A stretch of DNA of 64,000 nucleotides from Gammaproteobacteria bacterium (GTDB lineage: Bacteria > Pseudomonadota > Gammaproteobacteria > Xanthomonadales > SZUA-36), in the NCBI GenBank assembly GCA_021772915.1, contig JAJFLB010000018.1, forward strand, positions 186,001 to 250,000, in the 5' to 3' direction. A model generated the notes under the pieces. It saw only the letters and a program-made list of their open reading frames with translations, was not told where the DNA came from and did no database searches. A program made the translations under genes and the position numbers. Numbering within the stretch: position 1 is the first letter of the stretch; each line of letters opens with the position of its first letter. Of the stretch, positions 25,756 to 34,004 are shown piece after piece.

Positions 25756-26873
25756 CAGCCTGCCTCGCTCGAGATGATATTGGCGTTCAAATCAAAGATT
25801 TCCTTGCCGCTGCGGCCATCCAACCGGGTCGGACCACGAAAAGACGCCCCTTCGAAAAAACGCGAAGCATTAATGAGTTCGATCAAGCTCTGGGCATTAT
25901 CAGATTTGCCTTGCATCTGGACCGATCCATCGAGCAGGGAAAGACGATCTAGATAGGTATCTTGCGGCAAGATTCCAGACAATTCAGCCAACATCTCCAC
26001 TCTTAACCCATTTTGAGATTTTCGCGTTTGTAAAAATCCCGCTGCCTCACTGACATCCTCAATTTGCTTGCGTATCTGCTGCACTGCCAGTGCTTCGTCA
26101 CGCACCTCGTCGATGGCGGTGTGGGTTGCCTCTATCTGCCGCCCTCGTAACCACAGTGATTGCGTCATGGTCAGCACCAGTAACAACAGAGTCACCGTAC
26201 CAATCACCCAGTTCACGCGGGCACGTCGATTAATGATACGAAACCGCAACTCCCGCGGCAGCAGGTTAATCCCGAGCGGTCGTTGCTGGTGGGTCACATC
26301 CACACCGGTGGGCGCCAGGCCAAGACGATTGAGCAGCTCAACGTGCTCCAACACGGGTTTGCCTGGTGTTACATACAATTCAAGATGCAATGATCCTGCA
26401 TCACGATCACGGTTCAAAATACGCCAGTTATAAAAAACATCCTCTGCTTTAAATGGTGTGTGCCGGTCCATTTCGTACGCCAGGGCCTGCCTCAGGTTGG
26501 CTTCCGCGGCCAATGGCATCGTGACCTCGGTACGTAAAACGCCAACTTCGTCAAGGAGCAAATCGCGACTCACTTCAGTCAGCTCATGTTGCTGCAGCAA
26601 CTCCCGAACCTGTTGCTGCCGCAAGGGCACATCCTGTCCAACGGAAAACGAACCCAACACCTCCATCACGGTACCGTCGTCGACACTCATTGTCAGTTCA
26701 CCGTCTTTGATCCCCATCAGCAATCTGCGGCGAGCGTATTGCATACGAGACCTCAACTGCGCCGGCATAGCATTACCCAATTCCAGCCACCACCAACGGA
26801 AAAACTGCCCGAGTGGGCCGCTGACCAAGCGGAAACGAATATTCGATATGGTGTTATTGAGTGCGATAGCCAT
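25755..26873 (-). CDS. gspL: Type II secretion protein L (PilN-type C-terminal domain)
   Basis: GspL links the cytoplasmic ATPase GspE to the inner-membrane platform. From ATG 26873 the protein has 372 residues: a cytoplasmic actin-like part (about 1-220), a membrane span (about 222-244, VNWVIGTVTLLLLVLTMTQS) and a periplasmic PilN-like ferredoxin domain. ATG 26873 overlaps the gspK stop (TAATG); a longer frame begins at 26897 inside gspK. Confidence 0.88.
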   Translation of the reverse strand: MAIALNNTISNIRFRLVSGPLGQFFRWWWLELGNAMPAQLRSRMQYARRRLLMGIKDGELTMSVDDGTVMEVLGSFSVGQDVPLRQQQVRELLQQHELTEVSRDLLLDEVGVLRTEVTMPLAAEANLRQALAYEMDRHTPFKAEDVFYNWRILNRDRDAGSLHLELYVTPGKPVLEHVELLNRLGLAPTGVDVTHQQRPLGINLLPRELRFRIINRRARVNWVIGTVTLLLLVLTMTQSLWLRGRQIEATHTAIDEVRDEALAVQQIRKQIEDVSEAAGFLQTRKSQNGLRVEMLAELSGILPQDTYLDRLSLLDGSVQMQGKSDNAQSLIELINASRFFEGASFRGPTRLDGRSGKEIFDLNANIISSEAG

Positions 26874-27772
26874 TAGTATTGAAATCCTTCGCGCCAACGC
26901 AATACACGGTAGGGAATGCCGTCACTGTTTCCCCCTAGCCGGATGGTGGCTTCCAACTGTTCCCAAACACCATTGGGCATTGTCGCCCTGGCCTGAATAC
27001 TATACGTGACGCCCCGACCCGGTTCCATTACTAAAACACCGTTAGGTAACTGTGATCCAATTGATTCGCCGACCTCTTGAGATCGCCTCTCCGCCACAAA
27101 GTTCACCGCTTCATCGTAGGTAATATCTGGCAATGCCATCAACGCCGCCACTGGTGCGAATGCCGCATTCGGCAGGCTGGTGCGTGAAAACACCGTGATA
27201 CCGGGTTCAATACGGCGAAACAGTTCATACGACACTCCGATGACCTGCAAAAGCTCTTCGGTCATCAGGAAAAACCGGTTAGCAGGCCCGACTTGCAAAC
27301 CGGCTGCAGCGTAGGCGTCATCTTCGGCCCCGTTGACTCGTTCCATGTCATCCACGTCACGCCAGTCCACCACGGCGGCGGCCAGTATCTCGGCGTCTCC
27401 GTATTCCAACCCATGACCGCTGAACAGGTTTGCCAGTGTCAACTCCTCGGCTACATTGAGGTCCAGCTTGCCACGCTCGTCAAGCGCGCTGACTTCTACA
27501 TCGATCCCGTCAATCCGAAACTGATACTTCCTGCCGTCAGCAATCATGCGGGTTTCATCTTGCGGGTCGCGTAATGCCAACACCATCAGGTTGACGGCAG
27601 CCTCGGCACTGAGACGTGCCTGGGTACCAGACAACAGTGCATTGGCCTCCAACCTGTCCATACGTGCCATCAAGGCAAAGGCACTGGTTGTTATGGTGAT
27701 TAACAATAGAACCCACAGCACGAGTATCAGGGCGACGCCGCGCTGCCTTCCGTAAACGACGAAGCCCTTCAT
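26873..27772 (-). CDS. gspK: Type II secretion minor pseudopilin GspK
   Basis: GspK caps the pseudopilus tip. 299 residues with prepilin-like N terminus (RGVALILVLWVLLLITITTS; cleavage after the Gly, with no Glu5 as is normal for GspK) and a large insertion containing a helix-rich domain, with LDLNVAEELTLANLF and ADMERVNGAEDD-like acidic segments near 105-150. Ends in the gspK-typical SIQARATMPNG strand. Overlaps gspJ by four bases. Confidence 0.92.
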   Translation of the reverse strand: MKGFVVYGRQRGVALILVLWVLLLITITTSAFALMARMDRLEANALLSGTQARLSAEAAVNLMVLALRDPQDETRMIADGRKYQFRIDGIDVEVSALDERGKLDLNVAEELTLANLFSGHGLEYGDAEILAAAVVDWRDVDDMERVNGAEDDAYAAAGLQVGPANRFFLMTEELLQVIGVSYELFRRIEPGITVFSRTSLPNAAFAPVAALMALPDITYDEAVNFVAERRSQEVGESIGSQLPNGVLVMEPGRGVTYSIQARATMPNGVWEQLEATIRLGGNSDGIPYRVLRWREGFQY

Positions 27773-28515
27773 GAGCTTGGCTGACCATTGCGGTTTATCA
27801 GATCCTGAATGGCCTGCTCGTAAGAGCGTCTACCCGTATTACTGGTGGTTGCTTGTTCATCGACACGCACACCGGCCACCAGCTCCGGCCACCGCAGCCG
27901 TTCCGATTGAACAAATTCCAGATTCAGACGCACAGCAAGCGGCAGTTTTTCCCGCTGATTCCAACTCGGCACCCAGGTGTTTATGTCACCGTTGATTCCG
28001 GCCATCAAAAACTCAAAACTCGCCGTCTCCACACCTTCGACCAATACAATGGGGTCGCGCTCATGCAAATCTTCCTGTTCAAATCCCTGCAATAGCGCGT
28101 GGCTGAATTGCAGTACCCGATCATCGCTACCACCCGCCAGTTCCAGCAACTGGACCTGCGGACCACCATCACCCAGGTAGCCCGGCATGGGTGCCACAAA
28201 TTGTATGTGGGTTTCGTCCCCGTCAAATACGATACGGACCGGGTTAATATCGTCGGCAACAGCATAAGGCAAAGGCAGCAACTGATTCAGTTGCCGGCGT
28301 ACAAACTGGTGGGCGGTGCGCAGCTCTCCACTTTCAACCAACAGGATTTCACCACGCTGGGCCGACACGCCGGCCGCGTGTAAGCCACCGTAAGCCAGGC
28401 CAAATAAAATACTCATCAATACGACCGCCAACAACAACTCGACCAGCGTAAAGCCCGCCGTATTTTCAGGCTTCACCCTCAGTCGCTTGAGTACACGCGC
28501 TTTAGTCTGCGTCAT
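27769..28515 (-). CDS. gspJ: Type II secretion minor pseudopilin GspJ
   Basis: 248 residues. Prepilin motif AGFTLVELLLAVVLMSILFG (cleavage after Gly21, Glu5 present). Downstream RTAHQFVRRQLNQLLPLPY and a beta-rich C domain match GspJ, one of the tip complex proteins with GspI and GspK. Overlaps both neighbours by four bases. Confidence 0.92.
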   Translation of the reverse strand: MTQTKARVLKRLRVKPENTAGFTLVELLLAVVLMSILFGLAYGGLHAAGVSAQRGEILLVESGELRTAHQFVRRQLNQLLPLPYAVADDINPVRIVFDGDETHIQFVAPMPGYLGDGGPQVQLLELAGGSDDRVLQFSHALLQGFEQEDLHERDPIVLVEGVETASFEFLMAGINGDINTWVPSWNQREKLPLAVRLNLEFVQSERLRWPELVAGVRVDEQATTSNTGRRSYEQAIQDLINRNGQPSS

Positions 28516-28958
28516 GATCGGTCCGCCAGGGTACTTCGAACTGTGCTGAAGTGTATGTCGCGCTGTTTGTGCCCCTGCATCCAGCTGATGTCCAGATCGA
28601 TACGAAGTAAAAGCGTGCCACTCAATTCAGCCACTTCCAAAATCCTTTCATCACCACCGTCAGACAGATAGGGACTGATGACCAAATTCCACTGGTAGCG
28701 TTCAAGTCCCATGCCACTGAACTCACCTTCGGCAAGTGGTAATTCTGTGCCTACCAGATCAACAACAGACTGAGCAAACAGGGCAATTTCCGTGTCATCA
28801 CTCGCACGGCGTGCCGCACGCATCGAACCTGCCATGATTTCCAGTACGGTAGCAAAACTCAAGGCGAATACAACAAAAGCAAGCATCACCTCAAGCAGGG
28901 TAAACCCACCTGCCTGATGGCGGTTGGCTATTGATGAAAGACGTCGCAGGGGTTTCAT
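28512..28958 (-). CDS. gspI: Type II secretion minor pseudopilin GspI
   Basis: 148 residues, prepilin motif GGFTLLEVMLAFVVFALSFA (cleaved after Gly18, Glu5 present). GspI nucleates the pseudopilus tip with J and K. Overlaps gspH and gspJ by four bases each. Confidence 0.92.
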   Translation of the reverse strand: MKPLRRLSSIANRHQAGGFTLLEVMLAFVVFALSFATVLEIMAGSMRAARRASDDTEIALFAQSVVDLVGTELPLAEGEFSGMGLERYQWNLVISPYLSDGGDERILEVAELSGTLLLRIDLDISWMQGHKQRDIHFSTVRSTLADRS

Positions 28959-29425
28959 CCTTCACTTTTCTCCAGCGATGCCGAACCGGTCAACCAGGCG
29001 ACATTGACACGGTATTCACGATCTTTGACATGTAATTCAATATGGCCACCTGTCGAACCCCCGTCAGGGAAAAACCGAATTCCGGCGACGTCTTCCGAGG
29101 TTATCTCCGAGCGCGCGGTGGTAATGGTCAGGTCCACACCCTCAGGTAGAATGACCTGCTTGCGCCCCGGTGCCTGGTAGCTGCGCTCCTCGGTATTCAC
29201 CAGGAATATTTGCTCGGCTTTGTCAACCATTGCCCGGGTTCTTGTATAACGTAGCGAGGCCACGAGTTTGCGCGATGCGGCCCGCGACTCCACAGCTGAG
29301 ACACTTCGAGACAAGGAGGTCGCCACCAGTCCCATGACAAGAGCAATAATGACCAATACCACCATCAATTCAACAAGCGTAAAACCCCGCCCTGCGGCCT
29401 GCCCATTGTGATGACTGGTATTCAA
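28955..29425 (-). CDS. gspH: Type II secretion minor pseudopilin GspH
   Basis: Prepilin motif GRGFTLVELMVVLVIIALVM, then a GspH domain with RTRAMVDKAEQIFLVNTEER and FFPDGGSTGGHIELHVKD. The start is uncertain: the frame is open to ATG 29530, which lies 86 bases inside gspG and would give an implausibly long leader. TTG 29425 gives a 14-residue leader (MNTSHHNGQAAGRG) and is preferred; GTG 29485/29482 is an alternative. Confidence 0.88.
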   Translation of the reverse strand: MNTSHHNGQAAGRGFTLVELMVVLVIIALVMGLVATSLSRSVSAVESRAASRKLVASLRYTRTRAMVDKAEQIFLVNTEERSYQAPGRKQVILPEGVDLTITTARSEITSEDVAGIRFFPDGGSTGGHIELHVKDREYRVNVAWLTGSASLEKSEG

Positions 29426-29444
29426 TTTATTTGCCGGGTCAATC

Positions 29445-29900
29445 CTATTCCCAACTGGTGATGTCGGAGTTCTTCCCTTCACCACCCGGTTGCCCGTCAG
29501 CGCCAAGCGACACGATGTCAAAATCACCATGATTACCCGGTACGCGATATTGGTATGGCCGCCCCCAGGGGTCCTTCAACAGGGAGTTTTTAATATAAGG
29601 TCCGTTCCAGCCATTGACCGAAGCCGGCTGATTAACCAATTCGTCCAGGGAAGACGGTGTATTGCCGGTATCCAGGTAAAAACTTTCGACCGACATGGAG
29701 ATACGACTGATCGATGATGAAGCCGCCTTGCTCTTGGCACTTTCCGCCTTGCCGATAATGCCCGGTAAAACGAGACCAGCGATTAGCGCCAGAATTACCA
29801 GTACCAACAGCAATTCGACAAGGGTAAATCCCTGCTGTCTGCCACCGAAGATGTTTTCGTAAATATTGCGGTTATTGGTGCTAAATTGCCTGGATTCCAT
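29445..29900 (-). CDS. gspG: Type II secretion major pseudopilin GspG
   Basis: Main building block of the pseudopilus. 151 residues with prepilin motif QGFTLVELLLVLVILALIAG; cleavage after Gly24. LVNQPASVNGWNGPYIKNSL, KDPWGRPYQYRVPGNHGDFD and SLGADGQPGGEGKNSDI (calcium-binding loop) are family signatures. Ribosome site AGGAGA precedes ATG 29900. Confidence 0.96.
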   Translation of the reverse strand: MESRQFSTNNRNIYENIFGGRQQGFTLVELLLVLVILALIAGLVLPGIIGKAESAKSKAASSSISRISMSVESFYLDTGNTPSSLDELVNQPASVNGWNGPYIKNSLLKDPWGRPYQYRVPGNHGDFDIVSLGADGQPGGEGKNSDITSWE

Positions 29901-29989
29901 TTTTAAGTCTCCTGCCGATGTAATAATTCTGGATGGCCGACTGGTAAAAGTGTAGTGTCAGCTCTGCTTGTTTAACTGTGACCCTCACC

Positions 29990-31204
29990 CTATCCAACCA
30001 GTTCATTAATGCTCATAATGGCCATCAGAACAGACATTACGATGGTACCGATCATCACGGCCATTAAAAGTGTGATCGCCGGTGTAAATATTGCCAGTAA
30101 ACGGTCGATAGTAATACGAACTTCTTTGTCGTAAGTATCTGCAACTTTCAACAGCATTGAATCCAACTGGCCGGTTTCCTCACCTACGCTGACCATCTGT
30201 AGTGCCAGACGCGGAAAGTGCCCGTTGGTGGCCAGGTTATGCGCCAAACCGCCACCCGTTTTGACCAATTCGGTGGTTTCGACTAATGCCTGGCGTAGCA
30301 CAGTGTTGGTCATTACGTTACGCGCAATAGATAAGCCGGCCAACAACGGCACACCATTGGTCAGTAAAGTCCCCAGGGTACGGGCGAGACGTGCAATTTC
30401 CATTTTGGCAACCAGGTCACCTACCCAACGTAAACGCAGCACACGTGTGTCCCAACGAAATCGTTTGTCTGGCGTGGCCAGCATTCGACGAAACAACACC
30501 ATCGCCAGCACCACCAGACCAACCAGTCCCCACCAGAAATTTTGCAGAACACTGCCAAAAGCCAGTACGATCTTGGTAATTAAGGGCAGATCTCCACCCA
30601 ATTCCGCAAAAATTGGCGCGAATTGTGGAATCACATAAACCAACAACAAAACCAACGACCCGCCGGCGAGAACCATCAACATAATGGGATAGATCATGGC
30701 AGAAACAACACTGTCTTTGAGGTCCTTGGATCGCTCAAGATAATCTGCCAGCCGATCCAAAGTTTTATCCAGCGAGCCCCCGACTTCTCCGGCCCGTACC
30801 ATGTTGATAAACAGCCTGCTGAACGAACCGTGTTGGGCATCCAGCGCATCGGAGAGACTGCCACCTTCACGCACGTGATCGCGGATACCGGTCACGGCGC
30901 TTTCGACACGTTGATTTTCAGCCAGTTCGAGCAACACCTGCAGAGAGCGATCAAGCGGCAACCCGGCAGCAAGTAAAGTAGCGATTTGCTGGGTAAACTG
31001 GAGCACCTCACGGGCACTCATGCCACGTCTTTTGAAACTCAGGGTGTCGATATTGAAGCCACCCTGCCCGGCCACATTAGTCGACAGGGGAATGTTACCC
31101 CCGTCCTGGAGCTTGCTGATCACCCAGTCCTCGGACCCGGCTTCCATGGTGCCACGCACGGTCTCCCCAGATGGGGAAACCGCCTTGTATTCAAACAACG
31201 GCAC
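29990..31204 (-). CDS. gspF: Type II secretion platform protein GspF
   Basis: 404-residue polytopic membrane protein at the base of the T2SS, with two T2SSF domains (about 70-195 and 270-395) and three membrane spans near 170-195, 220-240 and 375-400; motifs REVLQFTQQIATLLAAGLPL and GTLLTNGVPLLAGLSIARN. The start codon is GTG at 31204, only 2 bases beyond the right end of an inverted-repeat element, whose G-run (7 Gs) sits about 6 bases upstream and can act as the ribosome site. Confidence 0.95.
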   Translation of the reverse strand: MPLFEYKAVSPSGETVRGTMEAGSEDWVISKLQDGGNIPLSTNVAGQGGFNIDTLSFKRRGMSAREVLQFTQQIATLLAAGLPLDRSLQVLLELAENQRVESAVTGIRDHVREGGSLSDALDAQHGSFSRLFINMVRAGEVGGSLDKTLDRLADYLERSKDLKDSVVSAMIYPIMLMVLAGGSLVLLLVYVIPQFAPIFAELGGDLPLITKIVLAFGSVLQNFWWGLVGLVVLAMVLFRRMLATPDKRFRWDTRVLRLRWVGDLVAKMEIARLARTLGTLLTNGVPLLAGLSIARNVMTNTVLRQALVETTELVKTGGGLAHNLATNGHFPRLALQMVSVGEETGQLDSMLLKVADTYDKEVRITIDRLLAIFTPAITLLMAVMIGTIVMSVLMAIMSINELVG

Positions 31205-31205
31205 T

Positions 31206-31476
31206 AGTGCCCCCCCAATGTGATAACTGCGAGTTCAGCGAGTTGGGAAGTGGTTGACCGCAAGGCGCGTCTCGCAGGTAATGGCCCGGTCCTTGCCAAG
31301 AGGCGCAACGCAACGCCACGGACGACCGGTTCCCAACTCGCCCGCAGGGACGTACCCAGATGCCCCAGTACGGCGTTGCAGCCCTTGAAAAGGACCCGCC
31401 ATTCTCTGCGCTCTGCGTCTTGTCCTGGAACATCTGGGTACCTCTGAATCCGTAGTTACCACATTGGAGGAGCACT
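31206..31476 (-). mobile_element. Inverted-repeat (MITE-like) element, copy B, between gspE and gspF
   Basis: A 271-bp non-coding insertion. Left terminal repeat (minus strand 31476-31444, starting AGTGCTCCTCCAATGTG) pairs with the right one (starting on plus at 31206, AGTGCCCCCCCAATGTG): 33 bp with about six differences, four of them G-U pairs in RNA of the transcribed strand. Inside are hairpin I, closed by GTACCCAGATG / CATCTGGGTAC, and hairpin II, closed by GCGAGTTGGGAA / TTCCCAACTCGC. The first two bases complete the TAG stop of gspE. It is homologous to 48878-49143 (copy A) and 13091-13186 (copy C), and points in the transcription direction. Confidence 0.85.
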
Positions 31477-33217
31477 AAGCTTCCTGGGTCACACGAAGGA
31501 TTTCTTCAATCGTCGTAACCCCTTGTAAACATTTGATCAGACCATCCTGGTACATGGTCCGCATGCCTTCCTTGACCGCCTGATCGTGGATGTCACCTGA
31601 GGTTGCCTGCTGCATAACCAGACGGCGAATGGAATCTGACATCGACAAAAGCTCCAAAATGCTGGTCCGACCAAAATAGCCGGAAGGATTGTCTTTACTG
31701 GGCACCGCACGATATACGGTATAACTGTCCTGTTGCAGAAAATCTCCAAAACCCATTTCCGCCGCAACTTCCGGCAACAACTGCACTTGTTCCCCGCAGT
31801 CTTCGCCCAGGGTGCGTACCAGACGCTGGGCAAGGATGGCATTTACAGTGGACGTTAGCAGATAATCTTCGACCCCCATGTCCATCATGCGGGTAATACC
31901 ACCGGCGGCGTCATTGGTGTGGATGGTGGAAAGCACCAGGTGCCCGGTGAGTGCAGATTGAATTGCAATACGGGCAGTTTCCAGGTCACGCATTTCCCCA
32001 ATCATGATGACATCTGGATCCTGTCGCACAATCGCTCTTAGCGCGTGCGCAAAATCCAGCCCAATGGATGATTGAGCCTGGATTTGATTGATGCCTTCGA
32101 GTTGATACTCAACCGGATCCTCGACCGTGATGATTTTTCTCTCAGGCGTATTAATCTGGCTAAGCGCGGTATAAAGCGTCGTGGTCTTGCCCGACCCGGT
32201 CGGGCCGGTAACCAGAATGATTCCGTGTGGCATTTCAAGATTTTTGACAAAACCCTTTTTCAATTCCTCATCAAAGCCCAGGGCATCAAAATCAAGTACG
32301 ATGCTCTCACGATCAAGAATACGCATCACCACGCTCTCGCCATGTGATGTCGGAATAGTTGAAACACGCAAATCCAACTCCTTACCCTGCACACGATGCA
32401 TGATGCGGCCGTCCTGAGGCAGCCGGCGTTCAGCAATATTTAACTTGGCCATAATTTTGACCCGGGAGATGACCGCCGCCGTAGAACTCGCAGGTGGTGC
32501 CTCCACTTCCTGCAATACGCCATCGATCCGATAGCGAACCTTGAGCCTGTTTTCAAACGGCTCTACATGTATGTCTGATGCACGCGCCTCTACCGCTCGT
32601 TGCATGATCAGGTTAACCAGGCGGATGACCGGGGCCTCGGAAGCCAGGTCACGCAGGTGCTCAACGTCTGCCAGTTCGTCATCTGACCCACCACCCAGTG
32701 TGTCAATAATCTGGCCCATGGCACTGCGGCCACCGCCATAGAGCTTCTCAATTCCGTTTTCGATTTCAGAGGCGATACCGACCTGCGGAATGATTGCGCG
32801 ACCGCTCGCCATGGCCAACGCCTTGAGTGCATATTCATCACGGGGGTTGGCCATGACAACGACCATGTCCTCAGCGGTCACACTGACTGGCAGCAGTAGG
32901 TTTTGCTTCAGAAAGCGGGCTGAGAGATTACCAACATCCGGCGCCTTGTCCGGTAAGTCCGCAGTGGTTTTCAACGGCAAATCCAGCAAACTGGACTCTG
33001 CCTCAGCAACATCACGCTCAGATACCAACCCCAAACGAACCAGCAAAGTGATCAGATCACCGCCGTTTTTTTCGCGAAATGCCTCAGCACTGTTCAGATC
33101 AGACTGCTTCAGGCGACCGCTTTCGAGCAGGTACACACAGACCTGATCTTTAACGGCATCGGGTAACTGTGCTTCGCTATCTGCTTTTTCTAGGTTTGCC
33201 TGCACGTTTTGCCCCAC
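31475..33217 (-). CDS. gspE: Type II secretion ATPase GspE
   Basis: Hexameric ATPase powering pseudopilus assembly. N1E-like domain near 20-160 (after the start), then the ATPase core: VTGPTGSGKTTTLYTALSQI (Walker A), ITVEDPVEYQLEGINQIQAQ (Asp box), GEMRDLETARIAIQSALTGH (Walker B) and STIHTNDAAGGITRM (His box). The zinc tetracysteine motif usually found before GYxGRxxxxEL is absent; only one Cys (EDCGEQ) is present and NPSGYFGRTSILELL follows. Start GTG 33217 (about 580 residues) is favoured because upstream frame to 33304 lies within the preceding gene; GTG 33205 is also possible. Its TAG stop uses two bases of element B. Confidence 0.94.
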   Translation of the reverse strand: MGQNVQANLEKADSEAQLPDAVKDQVCVYLLESGRLKQSDLNSAEAFREKNGGDLITLLVRLGLVSERDVAEAESSLLDLPLKTTADLPDKAPDVGNLSARFLKQNLLLPVSVTAEDMVVVMANPRDEYALKALAMASGRAIIPQVGIASEIENGIEKLYGGGRSAMGQIIDTLGGGSDDELADVEHLRDLASEAPVIRLVNLIMQRAVEARASDIHVEPFENRLKVRYRIDGVLQEVEAPPASSTAAVISRVKIMAKLNIAERRLPQDGRIMHRVQGKELDLRVSTIPTSHGESVVMRILDRESIVLDFDALGFDEELKKGFVKNLEMPHGIILVTGPTGSGKTTTLYTALSQINTPERKIITVEDPVEYQLEGINQIQAQSSIGLDFAHALRAIVRQDPDVIMIGEMRDLETARIAIQSALTGHLVLSTIHTNDAAGGITRMMDMGVEDYLLTSTVNAILAQRLVRTLGEDCGEQVQLLPEVAAEMGFGDFLQQDSYTVYRAVPSKDNPSGYFGRTSILELLSMSDSIRRLVMQQATSGDIHDQAVKEGMRTMYQDGLIKCLQGVTTIEEILRVTQEA

Positions 33218-33229
33218 TGTATTACTGGA

Positions 33230-33235
33230 ATTATA
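33230..33235 (-). promoter_or_regulatory. Candidate -10 box upstream of the T2SS operon
   Basis: A perfect TATAAT on the minus strand (33235-33230), about 12-30 bases before the possible gspE starts. No convincing -35 hexamer lies at 16-18 bases (best is ATTCAT). If used, the mRNA leader would be very short for GTG 33217 and short for GTG 33205. Confidence 0.35.
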
Positions 33236-33275
33236 ACCCGAACACAAAGACCATGAATGTAGCTGGTCAGTTCCC

Positions 33276-33899
33276 TCATGAAGTCTTTCTCTGCCACCCG
33301 GCAAACTGCTCGATCAAGCTCCAGTTTGTTAATACCCACAGTACAACCGGCACCAATGGCGGCAGAATCAAGACCCCCAACTGGTAACATAAAGCGATCA
33401 ATTCATCCGGAATACCGGCCGCGACTATGACCTGGTGAGCATCTCCGCCAAAATTGAATGCCAGTGTCTTCAGACTCTGCCAAACCACCCCCCAGACCTG
33501 TACCAGCATGACACACAAATAACCCGCCAATAAAACGACCAACTTCCTCAACCAAGATACACCGGAGGCCATCACCAGCCCAAATAGCAGGGGCAGACCA
33601 TAGCCGTATGTGAGCGGGTTAACGACGAATCCGAGCGCCTCTGTACTACCGTCCGGGAACCGGAAGGAAATGTGGGTTTGAATCTGGAACAGATAATGAT
33701 GGTCCGGGTTTGGCACGATATTCCAGAATTCGCTCCCGAGCCACTGAGACAAGATTCCATCGGCCAATATGCGCACCGGCACGCCATGGAACGCGCTCAG
33801 ATAAAACCACAGCATGAACCCGAAAATCATCCACAAAAAGGCCAGAATCAGCAATTCGCCCAAACGTAGCTCGTTGTTATCTGCTTGTCTGCCCATCAC
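33276..33899 (-). CDS. Polytopic membrane protein, possibly exosortase-associated
   Basis: 207 residues with four or five predicted membrane spans (about 13-35, 93-113, 118-140, 165-192). A conserved-looking motif FVVNPLTYGYGLPLLFGLVM and LVQVWGVVWQSLK, LIALCYQLGVLILPP recall small membrane proteins that accompany exosortase H in some gammaproteobacteria; I base this on remembered family features and hold it loosely. No exosortase gene is in the window. It lies directly upstream of gspE on the same strand and could be cotranscribed. Confidence 0.6.
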   Translation of the reverse strand: MMGRQADNNELRLGELLILAFLWMIFGFMLWFYLSAFHGVPVRILADGILSQWLGSEFWNIVPNPDHHYLFQIQTHISFRFPDGSTEALGFVVNPLTYGYGLPLLFGLVMASGVSWLRKLVVLLAGYLCVMLVQVWGVVWQSLKTLAFNFGGDAHQVIVAAGIPDELIALCYQLGVLILPPLVPVVLWVLTNWSLIEQFAGWQRKTS

Positions 33900-33938
33900 A
33901 TTAACCTACAGTTCACACGGGTATTTCCGATACCGGTT

Positions 33939-33999
33939 GTAGAACCGACAAATTCATTTGTCTGGATCCGTTCCCGACCAGCAAGCTGGTCAGTCCTAC
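33939..33999. repeat. REP/BIME-like palindromic element, copy 3
   Basis: Short form: outer ends GTAGAACCGAC (33939) and GTCAGTCCTAC (to 33999), inner hairpins GACAAAT-TC-ATTTGTC (33947-33962) and GACCAGC-AA-GCTGGTC (33976-33991). The inner stem sequences differ from the other copies yet stay self-complementary. Sits 5 bases after the purL stop codon, between co-directional purL and the membrane-protein gene. Confidence 0.75.
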
Positions 34000-34004
34000 G
34001 ACAT

